A DNA stretch of 11,737 nt from Verrucomicrobiota bacterium. Its GTDB lineage: Bacteria; Verrucomicrobiota; Kiritimatiellia; CAIQIC01; Lenti-01. Under the pieces are notes generated by a model that saw only the letters and a program-made list of their open reading frames with translations, searched no databases and was not told the origin of the DNA. Positions within the stretch are counted from its first letter, which is position 1. Each line of letters starts with the position of its first letter. This document shows, piece after piece, positions 5,618 through 11,737 of the stretch. The position numbers and the translations under genes were made by a program. The stretch is from the NCBI GenBank assembly GCA_022709625.1, contig JAKLIL010000026.1, positions 1 to 11,737 on the forward strand. The letters run 5' to 3'.

Positions 5618-6547
5618 ATGACCGCCGCCCCGCTAACTTTCACCATCGACCGCCGCGCGTCGCGCCTCGACGCCTACCTCGCCGCCGTCCATCCCGCCCT
5701 CTCCCGCTCCCGCTGGAAGCAACTCATCGCAGCCGGCCGCGTGATCCTCAACGGCGCGCCCGTCCTCAAAGCCAACGCCGCCCTCGCTCCCGGCGACGAA
5801 CTGCGCTGCACCATTCCCGCCCCCGAACCCATCGGCCTCGTGCCCGCCGACATCCCCCTCGACATCCTCCACGAAGACGCCGACCTCATCGTGCTCAACA
5901 AGCCCGCCGGCCTCGTCGTCCATCCCGCGCCCGGCCATGCCGCCGACACTCTCGTCAACGCCTTGATCCACCATTGCACCGACCTGCGGGGCATCGGCGG
6001 CGAACTCCGCCCCGGCATCGTCCATCGCCTCGACAAAGACACCAGCGGCGTCCTCGTCGTCGCCAAGAACGAGCCGGCCCACGCCGCGCTCGTCGCGCAA
6101 TTTTCTTCCCACGCCATCCGGAAGGAATACCTCGCCCTCGCCTGGGGCACCTGCAATAAGTCCGCCGGCACCGTTGAACTGCCCATTGGCCGCCACCCGG
6201 TCCACCGCCAGAAAATGGCCGTCACGGATAAGGGCCGCGCCGCCGTCACGCACTACGACGTCCTCGCCGCCGGCCCGCTCGCGTCCCTCCTGCGCGTCCG
6301 CATCGAAACCGGCCGCACCCACCAGATCCGCGTCCACCTCGCCCACCTCGGCCATCCCGTCGTCGGCGACGCGACCTACGGCCGAGCCCGCCACGGCCTG
6401 CCCGAAGATTTGAAAATCCAACGCCAGATGCTCCACGCCCACGTCCTGGAGATCGTTCACCCGCGCACCGGCCACCCGCTCGTCTGCACCGCCCCGCCGC
6501 CCGCCGACTTCCTCGCCGCGCGGAAAATCCTCGTGCCCGAACCATGA
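5618..6547 (+). CDS. rluD: 23S rRNA pseudouridine synthase, RluD type
   Basis: This enzyme converts uridines to pseudouridine in large-subunit rRNA; E. coli RluD acts at 1911, 1915 and 1917 in helix 69. The 309-residue protein has an N-terminal S4 RNA-binding domain (about 14-72, SRSRWKQLIAAGRVILNG) followed by the catalytic domain. HRLDKDTSG at 136-144 carries the catalytic aspartate D139, the same number as in E. coli RluD. VLNKPAGLVVHP (92-103), GRTHQIRVHLAHLGHPVVGD (232-251) and the ending RQMLHAHVLEIVHP are all family motifs. RluC and RluA relatives share the catalytic domain, but length and S4 domain favour RluD. The ATG at 5618 has no obvious Shine-Dalgarno (upstream is C-rich), which is odd beside its neighbours. 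The stop overlaps an ATG (ATGA, 6544-6547). Confidence 0.92.
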   Translation: MTAAPLTFTIDRRASRLDAYLAAVHPALSRSRWKQLIAAGRVILNGAPVLKANAALAPGDELRCTIPAPEPIGLVPADIPLDILHEDADLIVLNKPAGLVVHPAPGHAADTLVNALIHHCTDLRGIGGELRPGIVHRLDKDTSGVLVVAKNEPAHAALVAQFSSHAIRKEYLALAWGTCNKSAGTVELPIGRHPVHRQKMAVTDKGRAAVTHYDVLAAGPLASLLRVRIETGRTHQIRVHLAHLGHPVVGDATYGRARHGLPEDLKIQRQMLHAHVLEIVHPRTGHPLVCTAPPPADFLAARKILVPEP

Positions 6548-6639
6548 AACGCATCCGTCCAGTCCAACCCGGCCGTCGAAACCGGTTTTTCCATGGCGTG
6601 GAAAACTTTTTTCCACGGCATGGAAAACTTCAGCCATGA
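6544..6639 (+). CDS. Possible 31-codon small open reading frame bridging rluD and the zinc-ribbon gene
   Basis: An ATG at 6544 overlaps the rluD stop (ATGA) and its frame closes at a TGA (6637-6639) that overlaps the ATG of the next gene (again ATGA). The 31-residue product would be basic and aromatic-rich, containing RFFHGVENFFPRHGKLQP. Most of that peptide is simply the translation of the two palindromic repeats at 6586-6630, so the frame may have no protein role. At most it may carry ribosomes from rluD to the next gene. It has no Shine-Dalgarno of its own and no recognisable family. Confidence 0.2.
   Translation: MKRIRPVQPGRRNRFFHGVENFFPRHGKLQP
6586..6630. repeat. Tandem pair of 22-nt palindromic repeats
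   Basis: Two copies of TTTTTCCAYGGCRTGGAAAA lie 22 nt apart (6586-6608 and 6608-6630), differing only by two transitions. Each is itself a dyad, TTTTCCA and TGGAAAA around 5 nt (TGGCG, then CGGCA). The pair ends 5 nt before the ATG of the zinc-ribbon gene, so its last GGAAAA occupies the ribosome-binding position. It could be an operator read on one face of the helix (22 bp is near two turns), an RNA hairpin covering the start region, or a member of a dispersed repeat family. Confidence 0.75.
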
Positions 6640-7187
6640 CTGTCCGCGCCTGCCCGATCTGCGCCGTGCCCTTGGAGCCGACCGCCTACGAAGGCCTCGC
6701 CGTCCTGCGCTGTCCGCAATGCCAAGGCCATCTGCTTGAACTCGCCCGCTACGACGCCCTTCGGCGCATCCCGCGGAAAACCATCGTCGAATTGGAAGCC
6801 GAAGCGCAAGCAGGTTTTTCCGGCGACACCGCCGCCGCCATCCGTTGTCCCCGTTGCCACACCGCCATGTCCAAGCGCCCCCTCTCCGTGCCCGGTTTCG
6901 CGCTGCACGTGGATGTCTGCGGCAAGTGTGCCCTCGTCTGGTTCGACGGCGGCGAACTCGCCCTGGCCCAGCTTGCCCACCAGGCATCCCCCATGTTCCG
7001 CGAGGTGCAGGAACTAAAACGCCGCGCCGAAGCGCTTGCAGCCGACCCCGCACGCAAGGCCGCCTTCGACGAAGCCGTCGCCAAGCTGCCCGAACCCCAA
7101 AATCCCCTCCGGGCCGGATTGACCGAAGCCGTCTGGGATGCTTTTTTGAGAATCGCCTGGGGCCTGCATGGGCCTACCCGCCTATGA
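6636..7187 (+). CDS. Double zinc-ribbon protein (zf-TFIIB-like)
   Basis: The 183-residue protein has two zinc-ribbon modules. The first uses C6-x2-C9 and C26-x2-C29 (CPIC, CPQC). The second uses C71-x2-C74 and C95-x2-C98 (CPRC, CGKC) and ends in VWFDGGEL. Both follow the pattern of the TFIIB-type zinc-finger family found in many bacterial proteins, in which a 'C-x2-C...W(L/F)D-x-GEL' ending is diagnostic. Residues from about 115 onward form a charged, helical-looking tail (QELKRRAEALAADPARKAAF) with no known motif. There is no signal peptide or membrane span, so it should be cytoplasmic. Its role is unknown. It starts directly after the palindromic repeat pair, and its stop overlaps the start of the RluB-type gene (ATGA at 7184-7187), which suggests co-translation. 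Confidence 0.8.
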   Translation: MTVRACPICAVPLEPTAYEGLAVLRCPQCQGHLLELARYDALRRIPRKTIVELEAEAQAGFSGDTAAAIRCPRCHTAMSKRPLSVPGFALHVDVCGKCALVWFDGGELALAQLAHQASPMFREVQELKRRAEALAADPARKAAFDEAVAKLPEPQNPLRAGLTEAVWDAFLRIAWGLHGPTRL

Positions 7188-8029
7188 CCACGCCCGTTTC
7201 CAGCGGCATCCGTCTCCAGAAATTCCTTGCCGCGGCCGGCGTCGGCTCGCGCCGGCATTGCGAGGAATTGATTGCCGCCGGCCGCGTGCGCGTCGACGGC
7301 GCCGTCGTTGCCCAGCTCGGCGCGCGCGTCGAGCCGGACCGGCAGCAAGTCGAGCTCGACGGACAGGTCGTCCGCGCCGAACCGCACCGGACCTATCTCG
7401 CCGACAAGCCCCGCGGCATCCTCTGCACCTCCTTCGATCCCGCCGGCCGCCCCACCATCGTCGCGTGGGCCGTGCGGATGGGCGCCGACCCGCAACTGCG
7501 CCTTTTCACCGTCGGCCGGCTCGACTACGACAGCGAAGGCCTCATCCTGCTCACCAACGACGGCGAATTGGCGCAGCGCCTGGCCCATCCCCGGCACCGC
7601 ATCGACAAGGAATACCGCGCCTGGACCGACCGCCCCGCCGCGCGCGAAGAAATCGACGCAATGCTCGCGGGCGTCGAAACCAACGGCGAAATCCTGCGCG
7701 CCCTCGCGGTCGTGCCCGAAAAAACGGGCGCCCGGCCCACGCTCCGCCTTGTGCTCGGCGAAGGCCGCAATCGCCACGTCCGCCGCATGCTCGAGGCCCT
7801 GGGATTGCAGGTGAAGCGCCTGCGCCGAATTCGCATCGGCCCCCTGTCCGAAGCCGACCTGCGCGGCCAGCCCCTGCGCGAACTCCTCCCCGCCGAACTT
7901 GCGCGCCTCGCCTCCGGGTTTGGAATTCTTGCGCCTTCCGCCGCTGTGAAGGATGATAGGCCCTCCGAAGAGATGCGAATGCGGCCGGCCCGGATGGATT
8001 CCGCCCGAAAGGAACAGAGATGCGATTGA
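7184..8029 (+). CDS. rluB: Pseudouridine synthase, RluB/RsuA family (probably 23S U2605)
   Basis: The 281-residue protein has an S4 RNA-binding domain at about 8-55 (IRLQKFLAAAGVGSRRHCEELIAAGRV...) and the RsuA/RluB/E/F catalytic core. The catalytic aspartate is D114 in GRLDYDSEGLILLTNDG (111-127). DKEYRAW (141-147), LRLVLGEGRNRHVRRMLEALG (187-207) and VKRLRRIRIGPL (210-221) are the other family motifs. The AAAGVGSRR start and the overall layout favour RluB, which modifies position 2605 of 23S rRNA in E. coli, over RsuA (16S 516), but RsuA or RluE cannot be fully ruled out. The last 30 residues are a poorly conserved charged tail. The start overlaps the zinc-ribbon stop by 4 nt, and the end overlaps the next gene by 10 nt. 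Confidence 0.9.
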   Translation: MTTPVSSGIRLQKFLAAAGVGSRRHCEELIAAGRVRVDGAVVAQLGARVEPDRQQVELDGQVVRAEPHRTYLADKPRGILCTSFDPAGRPTIVAWAVRMGADPQLRLFTVGRLDYDSEGLILLTNDGELAQRLAHPRHRIDKEYRAWTDRPAAREEIDAMLAGVETNGEILRALAVVPEKTGARPTLRLVLGEGRNRHVRRMLEALGLQVKRLRRIRIGPLSEADLRGQPLRELLPAELARLASGFGILAPSAAVKDDRPSEEMRMRPARMDSARKEQRCD

Positions 8030-8910
8030 ACCATGTCTTGTGCCTCCTGCTACTCTCCGCCGCGGGTTGCACCTCGGTCCCCTACCGGGCCGGCAAGGAC
8101 AGCGGCCGCATCCACGGCTACCGCCTTCCGGCCGGGGAGCCGCAGCTTGTTGTCGGGCGTCCCAACCGGTTTCTCGACGCCAGCGACTGGATGTGGCCCG
8201 GCAGCCTGCTGGGTAAGTTGATGCTTTGGAACGTCAACGTGGACAGCCATCAGGTCTCGCCCGAAACCATCGATGCCATCCGGCGATATCTGGTGGACAA
8301 CGAACTGCGCGACGTCAAGGTGCGCATCAACGGCTACAGCGTTGGAGACGAATTGCGGCGCACGATCCGCAACAAAGCCGTGGGCGCCGGATGGCGCTTC
8401 ACCTTCGGCATGATGGCTTGGCTTCAATACACCATACTCCCCGGACGGTTTTTTGGCGGCGACCACTACAATCCCTACGCCAACAGCATCAACATCTATT
8501 CCGATCTCGTTCCGGTCGCGCTGCACGAATCCGGACACGCCAAGGATTTCGCGGGCCGGACTTTCAAAGGCACGTATGCCTTCCTCTATGCCGCCGTGCC
8601 GTTCTTCAACCTCTATCCCGAGGCCAAGGCCAGTTCCGACGTATTGAGCTATCTCCAGGACCTCGACGATCGCGCCGGCAAGAAGTCGGCCTACCATCTC
8701 CTCTATCCGGCCTATGGCACCTACCTCGGCGGCGACATCGCCTCATGGGTGAATCATCCGTGGAATTTCACCGTCCAGGCCGGGGCCATCGTCGCGGGCC
8801 ACGTCGTCGGCCGTACCAAGGCCGCCTTCATGCCCCGCCCTTCGTCCCCGCCCCCCGCTCCGCGTCCCGCCCAGGGAATTGCCCGGTTTCAAATCCGGGG
8901 CCGGCGGTAG
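8020..8910 (+). CDS. Predicted lipoprotein with HExxH metallopeptidase-like motif, function unknown
   Basis: The 296-residue product starts at an ATG preceded by a good Shine-Dalgarno (AAAGGAAC, 8007-8014). Its signal peptide ends in SAAGC, with C17 as the probable lipidation site. The central region contains VALHESGHAKDF, so H169, E170 and H173 form an HExxH zinc-site pattern. A conserved-looking FFNLYPEAKASSDVLSYL follows, with E201 placed 28 residues after H173 as a candidate third ligand. I recognise no named family; it resembles a stand-alone zinc peptidase domain but activity is inferred. Hydrophobic parts at about 125-142, 187-197 and 252-263 may be buried rather than membrane-spanning. 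The C-terminus is Pro/Arg-rich. It overlaps rluB by 10 nt and, convergently, the deacetylase gene by 22 nt. Confidence 0.75.
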   Translation: MRLNHVLCLLLLSAAGCTSVPYRAGKDSGRIHGYRLPAGEPQLVVGRPNRFLDASDWMWPGSLLGKLMLWNVNVDSHQVSPETIDAIRRYLVDNELRDVKVRINGYSVGDELRRTIRNKAVGAGWRFTFGMMAWLQYTILPGRFFGGDHYNPYANSINIYSDLVPVALHESGHAKDFAGRTFKGTYAFLYAAVPFFNLYPEAKASSDVLSYLQDLDDRAGKKSAYHLLYPAYGTYLGGDIASWVNHPWNFTVQAGAIVAGHVVGRTKAAFMPRPSSPPPAPRPAQGIARFQIRGRR

Positions 8911-9872
8911 ACCTTGCGGAAGAGTCCGGCCAGCAGCGGATGGCTGGCGATGCACAGCCAGCGGCCCAGTTCGCGGGTACCGACGCCGCCCTGCATCCGG
9001 ACGCGGCGCAGGGCAAACGGCGGCGTGCCGGGCCGGTTGGCGCCGCAATCCATCGAGAGCGCGGCTTCGTAGCCCGCCAGCAGCGCCGCTTCGATCGCGA
9101 CGGCGTCGTATTCGCCCCACGGCCAGCTCATCGCGCGCGACGGCCGGCCGACGAGTTCCTCGAGGCGTTCCCGGCAGAGGTTGAATTCGTTCAGGCAAAA
9201 TTCGATGCGCTCCTGCGTCGTGCGCGCGACGAGCCGGTTCGCCAGCAGGTCGCTGGAAGCGGGCCAGAAGCCGTCGTGGGCGTAGGCGGATCCGCTGGGA
9301 TACATCGGCAGGCCGTCGCGCATCTCGAGGTAGATGCCGCGGACGCCGGGATGGATGTCGCCGGGCATTTGGTCGATGGGCCGGTCGGAACGGAAGCAGG
9401 CCTGGTGGGTATGGGTATGGCCGAACAAATCGTGGCCCTGCTCCGCGACGAGCGCGCGCAGTTCGGTGCGGTTCATGAAGGCGGTCGGATCGTTGCGCTC
9501 GACGGCCCGGTCCCACGCGTCGCGCGCGACGGGCAGTTCCCGCAGGTCGGCGTCGGGCGTGGCCGCGTCGGGCCGGCGGGGTCCGTCGTGGAGGTAGGCG
9601 GTGGCCACGCCGAAGGATGCGCGCACGCCGAGGTCGCGGAGGATCGGCGCGGCGTGCACCCAGTTGTCGAGGTAGCAGTCGTCGAAAGTAAGCGCGTAGG
9701 AATAGGGCGGCGGTTCGGGCCCGCCCTTGACGTAGTCGATGACCAGATCCAGCGGCACGCTGTGCCAGGCGTGGGCGGCGAGCCATTCGAGGTGCGCGCG
9801 GAACTCCGCCGGCGCCACGCCGCACACCGGCGAAACGTTCCGGTAGCACAGGATCGGCACGCTGGGTTTCAT
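8889..9872 (-). CDS. Polysaccharide deacetylase family protein (NodB/CE4-like)
   Basis: The 327-residue protein has the CE4 carbohydrate esterase motifs in order. YALTFDDCYLDNW (59-71) holds the D64-D65 pair (catalytic base and metal ligand). GHTHTH (151-156) holds the H152-x3-H156 metal ligands. SWPWGEYD (249-256) corresponds to the R-x-PWG-type motif, with an unusual spacing because of a long insert between motifs 2 and 3. Such enzymes remove N- or O-acetyl groups from sugars. The sequence has no signal peptide, so a cytoplasmic substrate or a lipid-linked sugar is possible. The ATG at 9872 is chosen because the family start (PSVPILCYRNV) follows at once and a weak GGTGG lies upstream; ATG 9884 is an alternative. 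It lies 40 nt after the rlmL-like gene and near a glycosyltransferase, which suggests cell-surface sugar work. Confidence 0.88.
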   Translation of the reverse strand: MKPSVPILCYRNVSPVCGVAPAEFRAHLEWLAAHAWHSVPLDLVIDYVKGGPEPPPYSYALTFDDCYLDNWVHAAPILRDLGVRASFGVATAYLHDGPRRPDAATPDADLRELPVARDAWDRAVERNDPTAFMNRTELRALVAEQGHDLFGHTHTHQACFRSDRPIDQMPGDIHPGVRGIYLEMRDGLPMYPSGSAYAHDGFWPASSDLLANRLVARTTQERIEFCLNEFNLCRERLEELVGRPSRAMSWPWGEYDAVAIEAALLAGYEAALSMDCGANRPGTPPFALRRVRMQGGVGTRELGRWLCIASHPLLAGLFRKVYRRPRI

Positions 9873-9904
9873 TCTCGCCACCATCGTAGGCAAACCCGGC
9901 GGAA

Positions 9905-9910
9905 AGTATA
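9905..9910 (-). promoter_or_regulatory. Possible -10 element upstream of the deacetylase gene
   Basis: TATACT (9910-9905, read leftwards) matches the -10 consensus at five of six positions and lies 32 nt before the ATG at 9872. No convincing -35 is found 16-18 nt upstream, inside the 3' end of the rlmL-like gene. The deacetylase may instead simply be read through from that gene. Confidence 0.22.
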
Positions 9911-9912
9911 GC

Positions 9913-11109
9913 CTATTGTGGCGCGGAATGCTTGCGGAGCAGGCGGGGATCGCGCGTGCCCGCGTAGACGTCGTACTCCAGCAGGCGGCATTCGATGTCC
10001 CCGTTCCACATGGCCGTCCGCCGGACGGGGCGCAACCCGATTTTTCGCCCCAGCGCGGGACTCCCGGTGAACACCGCCACGCGCAGTCCCTGGCAACGGT
10101 CCTTGAAGTAGGCGCCGATGGATTCGTAGAGCGGCGCCAAGTCCTCCGCGGTGCCGAGGCGTTCGCCGTATTCCGGATTCATCAGCACCAGGCCGGGCGG
10201 CTTCGGCAGCGGCGCGTCGCGGAAGTCGCAGACCTGGAATCGGATCAGGCCGTCCACTCCCGCCCGCTCCGCGTTCTCCCGCGCGCAGGCCACGGCCTGC
10301 GGATCCGCGTCCGAAGCCGCAATCCAGGTGCGCGGCGCGGCGACGAATGTGGCGCGGGCGGCGCGGCACAGTTCCCGCCAGTCCGCCGCCGCCACGCCGT
10401 TGAGCCGCAGAAAGGCAAAATCGTCCCGCGCCAGGCCCGGCGCGCGGTTCTGGGCCAGCCACGCCGCCTCGATGGCCAGCGTGCCGCTGCCGCACATCGG
10501 TCCGGCGAAGGCCTCGGCCGCATCCCGGCCCCAGCCGCATTCCAGCAGGATGGCGGCGGCCAGCGTCTCGCGCAGCGGCGCCGCCCACGGCCGGAGGCGA
10601 TAGCCGCGATGCGACAGCGGGGTGCCGCTGGTATCGAGGTAGATTCGCGCGTCCCGTTCCTTCCAGTAAAGCGCGACGCCGGCGGCGCCGGCGGGCGTCG
10701 CGGTCGAATCGGGCCGCGCTCCGGTTTGCGCCACGAACCGGTCGGCCACGGCGTCCTTGCAGCGCAGCACCGCGAAGCGCGGATCGCGGATCGTTTCGTG
10801 CTGCGCCACCCCGTGGACGTGGAACGGGACGTCGCCGCGCAGCCAGTCTTCCCAGGACAGGGCGCGCACCGCTTCGTAAAGTTCGTCGGCCGAATCGATT
10901 TCGAAGCCCGCCACCTCGAACAGGATCCGGTTCGCCGTCCGCAGCCACAAATTGAGGCGCATGGCGTCCCGCAGGTCGCCTTCCAGGCCCACGGAGGTTG
11001 GGGAAACATCGTGCGGCGCGTAGCCCAGGGCTCGCAACTCCCCCTTCAAGGCCTCGGCGCAACCGCGCCCGCAGGTGGCCACGATCGCGGTCTGCTCGGA
11101 CCAATCCAT
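9913..11109 (-). CDS. rlmL: THUMP-domain 23S rRNA guanine-N2 methyltransferase, RlmL-like
   Basis: RlmL methylates N2 of guanine in 23S rRNA (position 2445 in E. coli). The 398-residue protein starts IVATCGRGCAEALKGELRALGY, the usual N-terminal entry to the ferredoxin-like and THUMP domains (to about 155). YLDTSGTPLSHRGYR (158-171) is the linker typical of this family, followed by the Rossmann methyltransferase domain. PMCGSGT at 204-210 binds SAM, and ASDADPQAV at 265-273 is the acidic motif after strand 2. The catalytic NPPY-type motif reads NPEYGERLG at 311-319, with E313 where proline is usual. The C-terminal RlmK half of the E. coli fusion is absent, as in most phyla. The ATG at 11109 overlaps the upstream stop by one base (TGATG). 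A TTG at 11142 would add 11 residues but is less likely. Confidence 0.9.
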   Translation of the reverse strand: MDWSEQTAIVATCGRGCAEALKGELRALGYAPHDVSPTSVGLEGDLRDAMRLNLWLRTANRILFEVAGFEIDSADELYEAVRALSWEDWLRGDVPFHVHGVAQHETIRDPRFAVLRCKDAVADRFVAQTGARPDSTATPAGAAGVALYWKERDARIYLDTSGTPLSHRGYRLRPWAAPLRETLAAAILLECGWGRDAAEAFAGPMCGSGTLAIEAAWLAQNRAPGLARDDFAFLRLNGVAAADWRELCRAARATFVAAPRTWIAASDADPQAVACARENAERAGVDGLIRFQVCDFRDAPLPKPPGLVLMNPEYGERLGTAEDLAPLYESIGAYFKDRCQGLRVAVFTGSPALGRKIGLRPVRRTAMWNGDIECRLLEYDVYAGTRDPRLLRKHSAPQ

Positions 11110-11737
11110 CACGGCGCCGTTTTCTTCAGGCCGTTCGCGCAATAGGCCGGGACGCGCCAGCGCCGGAAATAGGCGCGGTTCGGCCGGTCGCGGTGCCGCG
11201 CCAGCGCCGCCGGCGCCAGGGAAGGATGCCAGAGATGCAGCGCGCGGGCTTCCGCGACGACGCTGCGCGGTTCCACGCCGGCCCGGTACAGCCGCCGGGC
11301 GAAATCGTCGTCTTCGTAGCCCCAGCCCACGAAGTTCTCGTCGAAGCCGTTGACCAGTTCGGCGTCTTCCTTGAACAGCGAAAAGTGGCAGCCCAGCAGC
11401 TTGGGCTTGTGCGGCCGGGCCAGATGCCAGCGCCGCAGGGCGGCGTGGCGCGCGAACGCCTGCGCGGCCGCGCGCAGCTCGCGGTCGTCCGCGGAACGCC
11501 AGGCCACTTCCCAGTCCGCCTCGGCCGGGGCGGGCAGCGCGGCGAACAGCGCGTTCGTCGCGGCTTCGTCCAGCAACGCCCGGTGGCCGCAGAGCAGGCG
11601 CCGGGGTTCGGCCCGCCGTTCGTGCACGGCCACGGTTTCGGGCAGCGGCACGATGTCGCAGTCCAAAAACAGCAGATAGTCGCCTGTGGCCGCGCGCACG
11701 GCCAGGTTGCGCGCCGCGGCGAGCCGGTAGCCGTCTT
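11109..11737 (-). CDS. Family 2 glycosyltransferase (partial, N-terminus beyond the right edge)
   Basis: The frame is open to the window edge, leaving 208 visible residues without a start. The visible part begins GYRLAAARNLAVRAATGDYLLFLDCDIVPLP, the standard strand-loop of GT-A fold family 2 enzymes, with DCD as the DxD metal and nucleotide-sugar motif at visible residues 25-27. GCHFSLFKED follows at about 115, then NGFDENFVGWGYEDDDFARRL at about 130-149, which matches the C-terminal galactosyltransferase-type (Glyco_transf_7C) segment with its acidic EDDD. The missing N-terminus should be roughly 80-90 residues. The donor and acceptor sugars cannot be told from sequence. It is translationally coupled to the rlmL-like gene (TGATG). 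A GTG at 11699 is internal to the domain and not a credible start. Confidence 0.88.
   Translation of the reverse strand, partial: DGYRLAAARNLAVRAATGDYLLFLDCDIVPLPETVAVHERRAEPRRLLCGHRALLDEAATNALFAALPAPAEADWEVAWRSADDRELRAAAQAFARHAALRRWHLARPHKPKLLGCHFSLFKEDAELVNGFDENFVGWGYEDDDFARRLYRAGVEPRSVVAEARALHLWHPSLAPAALARHRDRPNRAYFRRWRVPAYCANGLKKTAP

Noticed and set aside
11109..11699. Complete 196-residue glycosyltransferase starting at GTG 11699
   Set aside because: The frame continues upstream to the window edge with GYRLAAARNLAV, a core part of the GT2 fold, so the gene is truncated by the window and not short.

Overview
The window looks like chromosomal core sequence from a high-GC Gram-negative-type bacterium. 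GC is roughly two thirds by eye, third codon positions are mostly G or C, and there are two lipoprotein signal peptides, one on a protein with a possible BamE/SmpA-like segment. An EfpL/YeiP-type translation factor, PdxB-type vitamin B6 synthesis, an RsbW-like kinase fold and AGAGGTC-type intergenic heptads together suggest a PVC-superphylum or Kiritimatiellota-like lineage. That placement is an inference from gene content and recollection and is weak. No transposase, integrase, phage gene, CRISPR array, rRNA or tRNA was recognised.

Layout. From 3093 down to 1 the minus strand carries a close-packed set: efpL/yeiP, an MTH1-like Nudix hydrolase, a CvpA-family membrane protein, and dnaG, which runs off the left edge. 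From about 3196 to 5310 the plus strand carries an RsbW-like ATP-binding protein, a small lipoprotein and pdxB. From 5311 to 5617 is a gene-free stretch rich in repeats: four AGAGGTC-like heptads, a split direct duplication, and a 121-nt nested inverted repeat with 25-nt arms. From 5618 to 8910 the plus strand carries rluD, a zinc-ribbon protein, an RluB/RsuA-type pseudouridine synthase and an HExxH lipoprotein. The last three overlap end to end. A pair of 22-nt palindromic repeats sits just before the zinc-ribbon gene. From 11737 down to 8889 the minus strand carries a partial family 2 glycosyltransferase, an RlmL-type 23S rRNA methyltransferase and a polysaccharide deacetylase, whose 3' end overlaps the lipoprotein gene convergently.

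Functional picture. Much of the window serves the ribosome and genome upkeep: EfpL relieves ribosome stalling, RluD, RluB and RlmL modify rRNA, DnaG primes replication and the Nudix enzyme probably cleans oxidised nucleotides. The rest is cofactor synthesis (PdxB), envelope proteins and sugar chemistry. I see no convincing new multi-gene system. The items most worth a second look are the large hairpin before rluD, the tandem palindromes over the start of the zinc-ribbon gene (with a 31-codon frame that exactly bridges two genes), and the uncharacterised HExxH lipoprotein.
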